A stretch of 64,000 nucleotides of DNA. It comes from Euborellia annulipes (taxonomy: Eukaryota > Arthropoda > Insecta > Dermaptera > Anisolabididae). A model generated the notes under the pieces. That model ran no database searches. It was given only the letters and a program-made list of their open reading frames with translations, and was not told the DNA's origin. A program made the translations under genes and the position numbers. Positions 46,363 to 57,769 of this stretch are shown piece by piece. Each line of letters opens with the position of its first letter. Position 1 is the first letter of the stretch. The stretch covers positions 1 through 64,000 of the forward strand of contig JAKCPI010002911.1 of assembly GCA_023213315.1 (NCBI GenBank), read 5' to 3'.

Positions 46363-46614
46363 GCCCTCGGGGTTTGGTGTAGAGGTTAGCGTACTAACCT
46401 CGTATACCAAACGTCGCGGGTTCGGACCCCGGGCAGTCCGATGATTTTATTTAAGCCATTTGGATACCAAATGGCTTAAATAAGAATGCCTGGACCCCTA
46501 ATATGTGTATATTATCAATAACGGTTATCGTCAAAGTCTTAAATGGCCTAAGTTGCCGAAAAGACCGTGTGAATGTGTGTGTGAGTGTGAGTGTGAATGA
46601 GAAAAAGTGTGAAT

Positions 46615-46646
<32 letters not shown>
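46363..46646 (+). mobile_element. S1 SINE, best-preserved copy
   Basis: TSD AAGTGCAAATTAT at 46350-46362 and 46647-46659, perfect. The head has an A-box region and B box GGGTTCGGACCCC. The palindrome arms (46449-46463 / 46467-46481) are perfect. The A-tail is about 28 bases. Confidence 0.95.
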
Positions 46647-46650
<4 letters not shown>

Positions 46651-46666
46651 GCAAATTATTGATTTT

Positions 46667-46775
46667 TCTCTTACCTCTATATATGTTAATATATATGTGC
46701 CTAAAATGATGTGTGTCTGCTCAAAAAATGCATGAAGGAAATTAGCTAAGAAGTTGAAATTAGTTCGAAGACTAC
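46667..46775 (-). mobile_element. R1 tail fragment
   Basis: TTCTCTTACCTCTATATATG tail, then CATGAAGGAAATTAGCTAAG; middle blocks missing. Confidence 0.65.
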
Positions 46776-46912
46776 TTAAATATTTCCCTTTGTTTAAAAT
46801 TTTTACTTCATGATTTACAATATAGGCCTACTGTTCTATCATTAATATTTAAGCATATTAAATATTGATCCGTGGGATGGAGTCAGCCAAGGAAAATAAA
46901 AACAAATTCATT

Positions 46913-46953
46913 CTGTCGACGTTTCGACCGCCCGTCGCGCTCTTCTTCATTGT
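46913..46953 (-). ncRNA. Degenerate hammerhead-like motif
   Basis: Minus strand AATGAAGA, stem II GCGC...-like, GAAACGTC, GACAG. First core base lost. TTGGCTG (rc) lies 28 bases downstream. Confidence 0.5.
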
Positions 46954-47108
46954 ACAAGTAGCCTTACTGTCAAACACATGCCGTGTATTATATATTAAAT
47001 CATTATTGTTTCTTTCAACAAATACATTGTTAATGCTTGTTGAAATTGTTTAATGATGTCAATCGACTATCGCGTCACTACCATCTGTAACATTTGACAC
47101 TTGTTAGA

Positions 47109-47151
47109 CTGTCCCGAAGAAGAGCACGACTGGCGCTAGAAACGTCGACAG
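47109..47151 (+). ncRNA. Hammerhead-like motif, U4C variant
   Basis: Perfect 5-bp stem I CTGTC/GACAG, core CCGAAGA (U to C), GAAACGTC (47139-47146), TTGGCTG at 47174. Confidence 0.6.
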
Positions 47152-47645
47152 AATAAATTTGTTTTTATTTTCCTTGGCTGACTCCATCCCACGGATCAAT
47201 ATTTAATACTCACAGCCAGCATATTAATTATTTATTTAAGCATATTTTTAATAAAAGTTTTGTCTAATTAAGAGAGGGCCGGGCCCCTCGAGGCTCAGAG
47301 GAAAACAGAAAAATTTGGATTAAAAAAAAAAAAAATTAATGGAAATTGGGGCCCGGCCCTTCGGGGCTCATTTATATCCGATATTTTAAAAATATTTTTG
47401 TATAATTATGGGAGTGGGGATATTTAAAAATGAGTTCGGTCCCTCCCTCCCGAAAAAAAATTTTATATACCCCCTGGAAAAAAATATTAATTTCTTTTTA
47501 ATTAATTAAAAAAAAATATAATATGACCTTATCTAATTTTGAGTTTCCTAACCATGTGCATTGGTTTTGGAGAAATCCAGGAGACAGGCAAACAAACATC
47601 AGTGATTAAATATATTTATGTATTTTATAAATACCTTTCTATAAT

Positions 47646-47978
47646 CAAGGGCGGACACAATGGTAGGGAGTAAAGGGAGCAATTACCCCCTCCCCCCGCA
47701 ATATTCCAAGCTGTCTGGGATGTAATATTGCGATCGTGTCAAAAATTCGATGACGAGGATAATGATAGAAATACACTTTTTGAGGGTCCTTGATTCCAAA
47801 AAAAAGGATCTCTCCAAATGGTCTGTCGGGGAGTGTATTCAAATCTACAGTATTTCGACACAAAAAATGTTGTCAAATAGAGAATGCAACTTTAAATTAC
47901 CGAAAGTAAGAAAAAGTTGTGTGATGTGCAACCAATCAGACCAGGCAAAGAAATAATTACCCTCCCCCGAAAAACTTG
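47646..47978. mobile_element. hAT-like MITE enclosing R1 termini
   Basis: Perfect TSD TCTATAAT (47638-47645 / 47979-47986). Left end CAAGGGCGGACACAATGG, right end decayed (CAAGTTTTTCGGGGGAGG read on the other strand). The interior is a shortened reverse R1: tail-side block, (no X-box), then head hairpin remnant with GGTTGCACATCACAC. Confidence 0.85.
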
Positions 47979-47986
47979 TCTATAAT

Positions 47987-48423
47987 AGGCCCTATATATT
48001 CCTGTGAGGATAAGAAAAAATTTTAATTTTATAACAGTGTTGTTTCAAATTTTATTATTATTAATATAAAGTGAAAATTAAAACTTATTCCCTAAAAATT
48101 TAGTAATTTGTTAAAAATAATTAGAGCCTATTCATGTTAAGTAACGGTGGTGCTAACGATATTAATATTATTTTGATTGTAAATAAAAATCTTGTTTTCA
48201 TCAGTTTAAATTTATTTAGACCTACGCGAAAAGCATATTTTAGACTTCAAATGTAAATGTTCTTTTACTTGAAGTAAACTCATGTCTTCTCTAAGCGCAA
48301 GACAAAAGACCGACCCTCGCTTTGTTCATCCAAAATTTTAAAACCTACCTGCCTGTCTAAATTTAAAACCCGCAGAGTGCAGCACTAGATGACAAAAAAT
48401 TTCATTAAATAATATTACTTTTA
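47987..48423. other. AT-rich, no feature seen
   Basis: No ORF, TIR or repeat recognised. Confidence 0.45.
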
Positions 48424-48750
48424 CTCTAAAATTAAAATTCTAATTAACTGATTAGGCTAGAAGCATGAAATTTTTTTTAAAAGATTCTTTGAAACAATAC
48501 CGAGTACACTCTTTGGTTATATTTTGAAAAAGGCTTTTAGTTTTTTTTTAAATTGAACTAAAAGATTGACCCACTTTTACTTTCTCTTACCTTTACATAA
48601 ATTTTCAAATTTGAAACTTATTTTATTTAAAAACTAAAAGCCTTTTTCAAAATATAACAAAAGAGTGTACTCGGTATTGTTTCAAAGAATCTTTTAAAAA
48701 AAATTTCATGCTTCTAGCATAATCCGTTAATTAGAATTTTAATTTTAGAG
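48424..48750. repeat. Fold-back element, 122-bp arms, R1-like loop
   Basis: Arms 48424-48545 and 48629-48750 are reverse complements with about three differences. The spacer contains TTTTACTTTCTCTTACC (48575-48592), the R1 terminal 13-mer with its T-run. Confidence 0.9.
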
Positions 48751-48894
48751 AAAACAACAAATATAGACTTTCAAACCCTAGATATTTTATTAAAACGTTA
48801 AAATAGAGGAAAGTTTATTTGAAATAAAATATAGAACTCATTCTTATAGAATTAAAAATATTTGAAAAATATGAATTTAATTTTTCATATTTTT

Positions 48895-49112
48895 TTGGGA
48901 GACTCAGCCTTAAATATAAAATTTCAACTTCCTAGCTCAATTCCTTCATGCTTAAAATTTAACACACAGACAGACCATTTCGCGAAAACCACTTTTTTGG
49001 ATTCAGGGGACCTCAAAACGTGTATATCCATTAAAATTTTGACATGAATCCAATACTTTCTCTATATATATATATATATATTATTAACATATATAAAGGT
49101 AAGAGAAAGTAA
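48895..49112 (+). mobile_element. R1 tail half
   Basis: From CTTAAATATAAAATTTCAAC through the CGCGAAAACC block to a TA-rich tail hairpin ending AAGGTAAGAGAAAGT. Confidence 0.83.
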
Positions 49113-50150
49113 AAACTAACCTAATTCGTGCTTATCTATAAAAATCTAAAAAGTTACAATTGTTATGATTACAACATTTCTATAGGGAGGAAAGGATTTT
49201 TAACATTAAATTCCATCCTTCGCCCAGCAAAAATAAAAACGAAACTCTAAAGCTTTATATTTATTAATTAATTAAAAGAAAGAAAAATAGAATAGTTTTC
49301 TAAAAGACTCAGCAATTTAGATTACGGTTTCATTAAATTAAATCCATATTTGCATAATTAATTATTACAAGTGAATACTAAAAAGGTAGATTCTATTTGG
49401 TTTCGTTAAAAGGCAGAAGGATAATTACGAAATTAATATTCTTATATATCAATTAAGGTATTATCTTATTTCATTATTTAATTGCTCGGATCTTTTAAGC
49501 CTAAAATGAGATATAATTAAACAATACACAATACTTTAATTCTATTATATTATAGAAATATGATATTAAATCTTGATGACATTTGCTTTATAATATCTCT
49601 CTCTCTTTGCCTTTTACTTGAAAATTAAATCTCAAATGATCTTTATAAGGCCATATCTTCAGTTTATAAACTAGCAATAAACCACAATGTACTTAAGATA
49701 ATGCTTTCTTGCCACAATTTCATTCATAATAGTTAATGAAATGAGGAAGAAGACTTCAATCTAGAGATCAATAAACATTCCATTCAAATTAATTGTTTGT
49801 CGAGAAAACAATTTTAATTTTCTAATTAGCTATTTACGTAAATGTGCACACAAACATAACAATTTGTATGTATATGTGTAAGTAAAGAGGAAAAGAGAAA
49901 TTTGAATCTGATAAGTTCCTTATTAAATTGTTTTTAATATAAAGATAAATATAGATCTTAAAATTCATCAAAAACTACGAGCTGCAAAAAAATGAAAAAA
50001 AATCATGTTTTTTACTATTAATAAAATTCGTGAGAAATTAGTAAATTAAAATTGTGTGAAAGAAATTCAAATTTTGGACAAATAGAAAAAAAAAAAAATG
50101 TTTTGATCTTTTTATTTTAATTTTGTTTTAATGACATCACATTAAGAATA
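49113..50150. other. AT-rich, no gene
   Basis: No ORF or repeat recognised beyond simple runs. Confidence 0.45.
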
Positions 50151-50156
50151 TATCAT

Positions 50157-50220
50157 GTAGTGGCTAGAGTGCTGGCCTTGTATACCAAGGGACGCGGGTT
50201 CGGATCCCATGCAATCCAAT
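50157..50220 (+). mobile_element. S1 SINE head fragment
   Basis: GTAGTGGCTAGAGTGC to GGGTTCGGATCCC, then unrelated sequence. Confidence 0.7.
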
Positions 50221-50353
50221 TGAAGGGCTTAGTGGAAGATAGTGATAAGCCACAAAACATCAGTTTCGAGATATAAATAAAGTTTGACTCAAATCTGTAA
50301 ATCAGCCACTTAATTTATAATACCTTTCTTTATATAAAAAAAAAATAATAATA

Positions 50354-50565
50354 AGCCCTAGGGGCTTGGTCTAGAGGTTAGCGTGCTAACCTCGTATACC
50401 ATTTGGATACCAAATGGCTTAAATAAGAATGTCTGGACCCCCAAATGTATATTAATCAATAACGGATATCGTAAAAGTCTTATATGGCCTGAGTTGCCGA
50501 AGAGACTGTGTGTATGTGTGGGAGTCGGAGTGTGAATGGGACAAAAAAGTGTGTGTGTTTAAAGA
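50354..50565 (+). mobile_element. S1 SINE lacking the B box
   Basis: The head jumps from CGTATACCA straight to TTTGGATACCAAATGG, deleting the B box and most of the first palindrome arm, probably through CCA microhomology. Confidence 0.85.
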
Positions 50566-53045
50566 AAACAAAAAAACACTTGTATGTCTTATAAAAAGTA
50601 TATAGTAGAAAATGGAACATTAATTCGTCCTAATTTATGTTTTAAGAGCATTTATAATGAAGAAGAAAACGAAAATGAGGTTTGTGACTTTCTTTACCGG
50701 AAAAATGGCAATTTTTTCCTTAAAAATGAGGTTATTTAAAAAAAAAAATTGATTTTAGAGTTTATTAATCGCGAGGGTGAATACAGTTTTATTTGTCAAA
50801 AAAAAAATGATAATATAGAGTATGAAGTGGTTCATAATATTAAAATTGATATTTTCTCTTTCCTCTCCTAGTAATTTACAATATTTAAGACTGAATAAAT
50901 ACACTTATTTAAAGAAAACAGTATTTGAGAAACGTTGGATTTAAGTAAACTTAAGAAATTCCTCCATACCAATAGATATTTAACTTCTAATTGCTTTCAA
51001 ATTATATGACTCTCAATTGACCGGAATTTTTTTAAAATAAATAAATCTGCCAATTTCGGGAGTTGTTTCAAACTTCCATTTATATTAAATAATAATGTTA
51101 AGTAACAAGCCAATTATAGGGTGTATGAAAATACTTTATCACTCCCCTTTAGACTGGCAACTGCCAAAATTTTCGTGAATCTTTGATATTTAGGTTATCC
51201 AGAATAATATTAGCATACATATGTTGTAATTAATACAAGATTTTTTTAAGGGGAATTTTCTTAAGTTAATATTGATTTATTAATTAAATTAAAGGATTAA
51301 TATTAGGAATACTTAGAAGCTCAAAGCGGTTTGTAGTAGAAACGTTGAAATTGAGAGTGTGTAAACGAAGAAGATCAAAAGAATTTCGATTCCAAATTGA
51401 CTAACTAATAAATAAAGAAGAGTAGAGTAGAGTCTGTGTAGAGCTCGAGGGGCGTTAATTAAAGAGGATCGCAATGGCTGGTCTCCGCCAATGGAGGTGA
51501 TGCCGACATTAAGTTATGCATAGCAATGACGCATTCTCAAAGGCCAAACAGAGCATAACAGAATGCTAATCGTGATTTATCTATTTGACGTGCAAATCGC
51601 GTCACGTTACATGCTTATTTTTCTAAAAGAAAACCAACGCACACATTTATATATATAAATTTTCAGTTTTATTTTTTTCTGCTAATGGGATGTGCCCATA
51701 GGCACAAACTATTTGGAAATCAACAACTAAAACGTACGCCTAAAAGATGCACTGTCGATTTGAAGAAATTCTTTAGAGAAGACTTTAGTGTTCTACCGAG
51801 TTGCATCCCCTCACTTGGAGGGAAAAGAAATTTAAATAAATATAATAAATAATATTTAGAACAAGCTTTAGATAATTATATAGAAGATAATATTTTGGAT
51901 ACACCTCAAGTTATTTTAATCAAAAAGTGCGTGATGGTGAGTTTTTTTATTCATATTTAATTTGATTTAAAGCGCCTTAAAAAAATATATTTCAATTGAA
52001 TTGGCTACCAATTATTTAAAACAAATAGAGACTAAATAGTTTGATACAAATGAAAAAAAGGTGTGGTACATATTCAAGGAATGACGCGGAACCATTGCAA
52101 GTTGGGGTACAGGGACCGCAATGGAAAAATTTTTAATTCCGAATCGAAAATGATTAGGCGAGATTGAGATAGCGAAATTTTCATTTTATTTCTTTGTCAC
52201 CCTGATAAAGAAGTTATCGATCTATTGAAATTAGATATAGACTATAAATAAAAATTAAACCCTAACGGTCACAGGAGTCAAATATATGCAATTATGAAAA
52301 GTCACTAAATAAAAAAGTTTCAATTTATTCGCCTAATTAAATATAATCAAGAATTGGGCTTTGTAAGCATTTCTTTATTATTTTTTGGTCGTTTAGTTTC
52401 TAATGACTGTAAAGATAATTTTCAAGTCATTTTTAATTCAGGCAATTTGAATTGGGGTGATAATTTTATTTAAATTGCAATTATATATTATTTAAGAGGC
52501 TAAGAAGATGATGATAAAATAAAAATTTAAAACTCACATATAAATCAGTTGAAAAGAGAGAAGTAGAAATCCGTTTGCTTGCTCTAATCCCGGGACGAAA
52601 ACCGAGATGGCATCTCCTCCTGAAAAAAAGAGTAAAAATTTGAAGAAATAAAGTGGCTGTTGTATTTAATTAAGAGGTGAAAGGAGCAGGCAGTCAGGTA
52701 ATTAAAATATTGTCAATTTAGTCAATTTAATTTTCACAAAAAGCCAGGAACTTTTGAGTTGTACTACTATTAAGCCAGCGAGCGAATTTCATATTTAACT
52801 TATTATAAGTTTTTTATGCATGCAAAGTGGCAAAAAAAAAGTTCATTAAAATCAATGATAGACATAGAAGTCTAATTTTATTTTACTGATTTTATCGATT
52901 TAATCGAAATTAAACTTTGCAGAGTGGAAGAGAGAGAGAGAGAGAGAGAGACAATGTTCTTCAGAACAAAGGCAAAAGAATAATTAAATTCGAGTGGACA
53001 ATTCGTTAAAGTTTTTAGGTGTGATGAATTTTAAATTAATTGAGT
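50566..53045. other. Long AT-rich stretch without gene or repeat
   Basis: Includes a GA tract at 52929-52952 and a CpG-poor background. GTAGTAGAAACGTTG near 51340 lacks a hammerhead partner. No ORF over 60 codons. Confidence 0.45.
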
Positions 53046-53154
53046 TTAATTGAAAAAAATCTGGTGTGATGTCGCACAGCACACAACTTTATTTTACCTT
53101 TGGTAATCGAAAGTTGTGTTCTGAGCTTGTCACACCAGATTGTTTGTGCCGACA

Positions 53155-53680
53155 TATCGTCGCTTAAATCACGTAGTGGCGTATCTCAATTTCTATCATA
53201 TTTCAGGAGAGCTGTTTATAGTTCGTGTTGTTATATTAAATGTATAGATACGCAAAACCAAAAAACCTAAATAATAAGAAAAAACATGGAAATACAGATT
53301 CGTCACTTTGTGATAATGTAAAGAACGCCAGGACACGGCCATACCCGTTGTATCTCAATTTTTAATTATTTTGAGATACGTCAGTCACTACGTGATGCAA
53401 GCGAGGATATTTTTTTTTTTTTTTAACATTCACACTTTTTTCTCATTCAAACACACATTCACACAGTCTTTTCGGCAACTTAAGCCATTTAAGACTTTTG
53501 ACGATAACCGTTGTGATGAATATATCTATTGGGGGTTCAGGCATTTCTATTTAAGCCATCTAGTATCCAAATGGCTTAAATAAAATCATCGGACTGCCTA
53601 GGGTCCGAACCCGATACGTTTGGAATAGAAGGTAGGCACGCTACCTACTACGCCAAACCCCGGGTCGCAAGCGACGATAT
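53155..53680. mobile_element. TIR element nested in R1, itself SINE-split
   Basis: Left TATCGTCGCTTAAATCACGT and right (other strand) TATCGTCGCTTGCATCACGT. GTATCTCAA recurs near both ends and internally as a hairpin with TTGAGATAC. Flanks suggest a TA-type target. No ORF. Confidence 0.72.
53411..53666 (-). mobile_element. S1 SINE nested in TIR element
   Basis: TSD GCAAGCGAGGATAT (53397-53410) / GCAAGCGACGATAT (53667-53680). Full-length reverse copy. Nesting order is SINE in TIR element in R1. Confidence 0.92.
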
Positions 53681-53936
53681 ATCAAGATGTAAGATTTATT
53701 AGTATGGAAAATATTTATATTTTGTTACCATGGCAACCATTTCTCCTATCTCACCTATGAAGTACAAGAGTAAAGTGGTCTTCGGAAAATCTCAATAGCA
53801 AAATAAGAATATACATTTTAAAGAGAATGTAATAAATAGTTGATTTTTGAATTTTAATCAAAATCATTGATCATTAGCGATCCTATAGATTGGAAGTGGA
53901 ATATATAAGGAGTGAATGATAATTACCTAGTATTGA

Positions 53937-54110
53937 TGTTTTCGAGAGCGAAGACCGAGAGAGAGAAAATTCGGTGTATGTGCTGCAGAGTCGTCTGCTT
54001 GCCTATCTACTGAATGCAGGCTGCTGCCTCAGGCGGCGACGGTCGCCGCGCTGGCTGGAGTGGGGGAAGCCAGCGAGCACCGCCAACAATGCTCTGTCAA
54101 TAAAACAAGA
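53937..54110 (-). promoter_or_regulatory. Candidate promoter/first exon, copy A
   Basis: Minus strand: GAGCATTGTTGGCG, CACTCCAGCCAGCGC, palindrome GCGGCGACCGTCGCCGC (54033-54049), TTCAGTAG initiator-like (54011), then about 75 bases to a donor ACTAG/GTAATT. Shares order and sequence with copy B at 55.6 kb. Unidentified host gene. Confidence 0.45.
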
Positions 54111-54190
54111 AATAAAATTAAATTAGACGATTTTCATTGTTGATGACTTTTGCGAATTATTGCTTTTAAAAAGACATTAAAAAAAAGTCA

Positions 54191-54453
54191 GCCCTGTGGC
54201 TTGGCGTAGTTGGTAGCGCGCCTGCTTTGTATACCAAGGGTCGAGGGTTCGGAACTAAGGCAGTCCGAAGATTTTATTTAAGCCATTTGGATACCAAATG
54301 GCTTAAATAAGAATGCCTGGACCCCAATATAAATATTCTCATAATAACGGTTATCGTTTAAAGTCTTATATGGCCTGAGTTGCCGAAGAGTGTTTGCATG
54401 TGTGTGTGAATGTGAGTGTGAATGGGAAAAAGGTGTGAGTGTTTTTAACAAAA
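54191..54453 (+). mobile_element. S1 SINE with 10-bp TSD
   Basis: TSD AAAAAAGTCA on both sides (54181-54190 / 54454-54463). Complete head and perfect palindrome. Confidence 0.9.
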
Positions 54454-54527
54454 AAAAAAGTCATTCACTACCCATTTTTTTAATTTGTTTTTTTTTTTTT
54501 TCAATGGATTGGAGCAATTAAAATTAA

Positions 54528-54576
54528 TTTCTTGGAATGGAAGATTTAAATGCAATTAATCTTCCATTCCAAGAAA
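54528..54576. repeat. Perfect 19-bp hairpin
   Basis: TTTCTTGGAATGGAAGATT pairs exactly with 54558-54576 around an 11-base loop. No poly-A or TIR context. Could be a small fold-back or a short-hairpin RNA source; no evidence for either. Confidence 0.8.
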
Positions 54577-54673
54577 CCATTTTTTAATGTTAAATTTTTG
54601 TTTTCCTCTACCAAAAAAAAAAAAAAATGAAATATGTATTAAAAAAATAAATAGTCTAATTAAGTAATGAAAT

Positions 54674-55050
54674 CAAGGGCGGATCCAGAGGTGTTTCTCG
54701 GGGGGGGGGGGGTAATTTGGTGTGAGTCGTCGCACAGCACACTATTTTTTTCATAATTTCGGTAATTTAAAGGCACATTCTGTACTCGATTTTAGAAGCA
54801 GAAACTAAAAATGAAAAAATACAAAAAAATAAAAAAAAATAAAAAACTTATCTTTAGTATATTTCTATGTTTATTTTATTATTAATAATGTACTTGATTG
54901 GCAGAATATAAATACAAATCAAATTTTTAAGTAATAATTTTTAAAATCTTACATTAAAAATAAATTTTTTTGCAAAAAAAGGTATTTTTTCAAATCTCGG
55001 GGGGGGGGGTAATTACCCTCACTCTTTACCCCCCCTTGTATCCGCCCTTG
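54674..55050. mobile_element. hAT-like MITE with R1 head inside
   Basis: Perfect TSD AATGAAAT (54666-54673 / 55051-55058). Ends CAAGGGCGGATCC and (other strand) CAAGGGCGGATAC. Just inside the left end lies TTTGGTGTGAGTCGTCGCAC...TTTCGGTAATTT, a diverged R1 head, as in the MITE at 47646. Confidence 0.9.
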
Positions 55051-55617
55051 AATGAAATTGATTATTATTATTAATAGGTATTCGCATCTCTATTTATTTC
55101 AATTGATTGGTAGCTAGTCATAATTATTCAAATGTAACTTTAATTTGTTGAATGAAGAAAATACATCTTGAGTTGATTCGTTAATATATTTATCATAATC
55201 ATGACAAACGATTCTGAACGAGAATTTTGTTCATGGAAAAGTTTTTTTAACAAATAAACAAAAATTTCTCTTTTTATAAAAAAAAATTTTACGACAGCTC
55301 GGAAGATTGTTCAAAACGGAAACGATTTAGTTATAATATAAATATATTAATATTTTCTTATTTTAATTTTCAACTTTTCCAAAGAAATTTGTTAAATGAA
55401 TTAAAATTTAGATATTACTTACATTTAATTAAAGAGACGTTTTTGAAAATAAATGGATTTAAAAAAATATTCCATTATTGTATTCACTCTAACCTAAGAT
55501 TTGACCTTCATAAAAAAACGACATGAAATTGCGATATAAAAGGATAACTGTATGTATCTCTTTTACTTCGCTTTTAAAATTAAATTGAATAGAAATAAAT
55601 AATTGAGTGATATTTAC

Positions 55618-55800
55618 CTGTTGGTGATGAATTCGAGAGAATTTCAACGGAGAGAGGAGAGAATGATGCCTTGGCGTTGCTTGGAGCTGCAGCGTCGCGT
55701 CTGTAGACTAACTGACGTGGCTGCCTGAGGCGGCGACGGTCGCCGCACTGGCTGGAGTGGGAGGGGGAGACGCGCCAACAATGCTCTATTAATAGAACAC
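55618..55800 (-). promoter_or_regulatory. Candidate promoter/first exon, copy B
   Basis: Minus strand: GAGCATTGTTGGCG, CACTCCAGCCAGTGC, palindrome GCGGCGACCGTCGCCGC (55730-55746), initiator TCAGTT (about 55713), 96 bases, then CACCAACAG/GTAAAT donor. The 114-codon frame over it has no domain. Confidence 0.45.
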
Positions 55801-55896
55801 AAGCAATAAAATTAAATTGATTTATTTTAAAAAGATTATCTTTTAAAGAAAAATAAATTATTTCTATTTTATGCCAATTATTCCTTGCAAAAAGAC

Positions 55897-56690
55897 AGAA
55901 AAAATCTGGTGTGACTGGTGGCACAGCACAAAACTTTCTCTTCTCTAAATAATTAAAAGTTGTGTTATGTGCTTGTCACACGAGAATTTTTGTGTCGAGA
56001 TATCATTAATTTCCGCCAATATATTAGAATCCAAAATGTAGAAAAACATTAAAAAAAAATATTTTTTATATTTTGTTACCATGGCAACCATTTCTCCTAT
56101 CTTTCCTATGAAGAACAAGAGTAAAGTGGTCTTCAGAAGATTTCAACGGCAAAATTAGAATATATATTTTAAAGAGCAACTAAAAAATAGTTGATTTATG
56201 AATTAAAAAAAAATCGTTGGAGCGAATTTTGATAAAATCGAAAAAAACTAAAAAAAAGTACATCAGTAAAGTACTAGTACTTTTTGGCCGATTTTGTTTA
56301 AAAGCTTATTTTCACACTCAGGTGTCTAACTTAAATATAAAATTTCATCCTCATAGCTCATTTCCTTTATCCTTAAAATTGAACACAGACACACAGGAGG
56401 GGCGGATTAAAGGGGGGGGGGGGGGGGCGAGGGGGGCGATCGCCTCCTCCCCGAGAAGAAATTCACAATGTTATAAAAACTAGTAATCTAAAGAAATTAT
56501 GATTTCCGGGCTTTAATTTCAATTGAATTTGTTACCAATCAATTTAAATAAATAGGAAAGGGGTCTAAATGGCCATAGATGCCCACAAAGTCCTTAAATA
56601 AAAAAAATAAAAAACCGCCCCCCCCCCCGACAAAATTGCATTAATCCGCCACTGACACACAGACATACCATGTTGCGAAAACCATTTTCT
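55897..56690 (+). mobile_element. R1 element, MITE-interrupted
   Basis: Head hairpin 55897-55990, X-box GTTACCATGGCAAC (56075-56088), AGTACTAGTACT, body, MITE at 56394-56654, then CATGTTGCGAAAACC. Tail lost. Confidence 0.85.
56394..56654. mobile_element. hAT-like MITE in R1 microsatellite
   Basis: Ends CAGGAGGGGCGGATTAA and (other strand) CAGTGGCGGATTAATG. Long G and C runs lie just inside the ends. The TSD cannot be resolved because the target is a CA repeat. Confidence 0.75.
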
Positions 56691-57610
56691 TGAACCTATA
56701 CGCACAACGCTCTCGAGAAAAACATGCACATAACACACTACTACACTAGTGAACCCCCTTAATTGGCCCTTGATTTACATAAAAGATTTGGATACTGGAT
56801 CGTGGCCCTCATTAAATATTGAACGTTTTTTACCGCTCATGAAGACCAAAAATATTAAATTTATTATATCATAAATTTCATGTAGGCCTTTTAATCAGTT
56901 CAGATACTTTTTTATACAATCTTGAAAATAATACGATACATCGTATTATCACATATGATTCTTGAAATTTAATATGCTACTTTAGTTGATGCGACTGAGA
57001 AAATTGCTAGCTGGCTTTTAGGTTAATTTAGTAAAATATGAAATAATGCACATATGTTTTAGACTCTCGTTACGTGTGTAAATATTATTTTGATTTATAT
57101 CTTTTATTTTTAAATATTTACAAATTATATGCAATATATTGAATTAATGAAAAACAAATGTAAATATTAATAAATAAACAATCCATTTCTGGCAAAAAGG
57201 AGAAATATAACTTTGATCTAAAAATTATCATAAAAGGCATAGAAAGAGTATTTCATGGTGGATGACAGGGAGCAAAATTCATTATTATTTCTAATTTTAG
57301 GGAATTATAGTCAATAGGGGTATGATTTTTTTACAGCTTCGTATCACTGTATCATAATTTGATGAACTTTTACTAAATATTAGATAAAATTTTACTTTCA
57401 AGGTGATTGGATAAAAAACGTCACTCACAAAATGATTTAAAAATTTTATTTATCAGATTTTTTGTCTATTTTTGAAGACACTGTAAAATAGATACAAACT
57501 TGAAAACAAGATTGAGACTCACATATATAGGGTCATTAAAAACACAAGTCAAATATTCTAATAATAAGATGTGAGGATGAATCTCACAAGGGAACCCAAC
57601 GGGTGAATCA
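56691..57610. other. AT-rich, no gene
   Basis: No ORF or repeat recognised. Confidence 0.45.
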
Positions 57611-57769
57611 ATATGTAGCGGGATAAATAAAAGGCCAAGCAGCTATTTATTTCTTTATTATATTCAAACGCACAGCGTCATTTCGGTCGACTATGCGACC
57701 ATCTTCATGACTAGGATTCGGTCAACATTTCATAAAATTAATAACGGTCTATTATGTATATTACATTCA

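Larger units (their letters stand above)
46856..47208. repeat. Fold-back of two hammerhead-bearing PLE tails
   Basis: The outer 51 bases (AAATATTGATCCGTGGG..., through GTCAGCCAAGGAAAATA) are exactly complementary between ends. Pairing then continues through two hammerhead-like cores facing inward. The spacer of about 145 bases holds unrelated sequence. Confidence 0.88.
53050..53875 (+). mobile_element. R1 element, MITE-interrupted, tail missing
   Basis: Head hairpin 53055-53150, interruption 53155-53680, then the module with X-box GTTACCATGGCAAC (53724-53737) and body to 53875. Confidence 0.83.
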
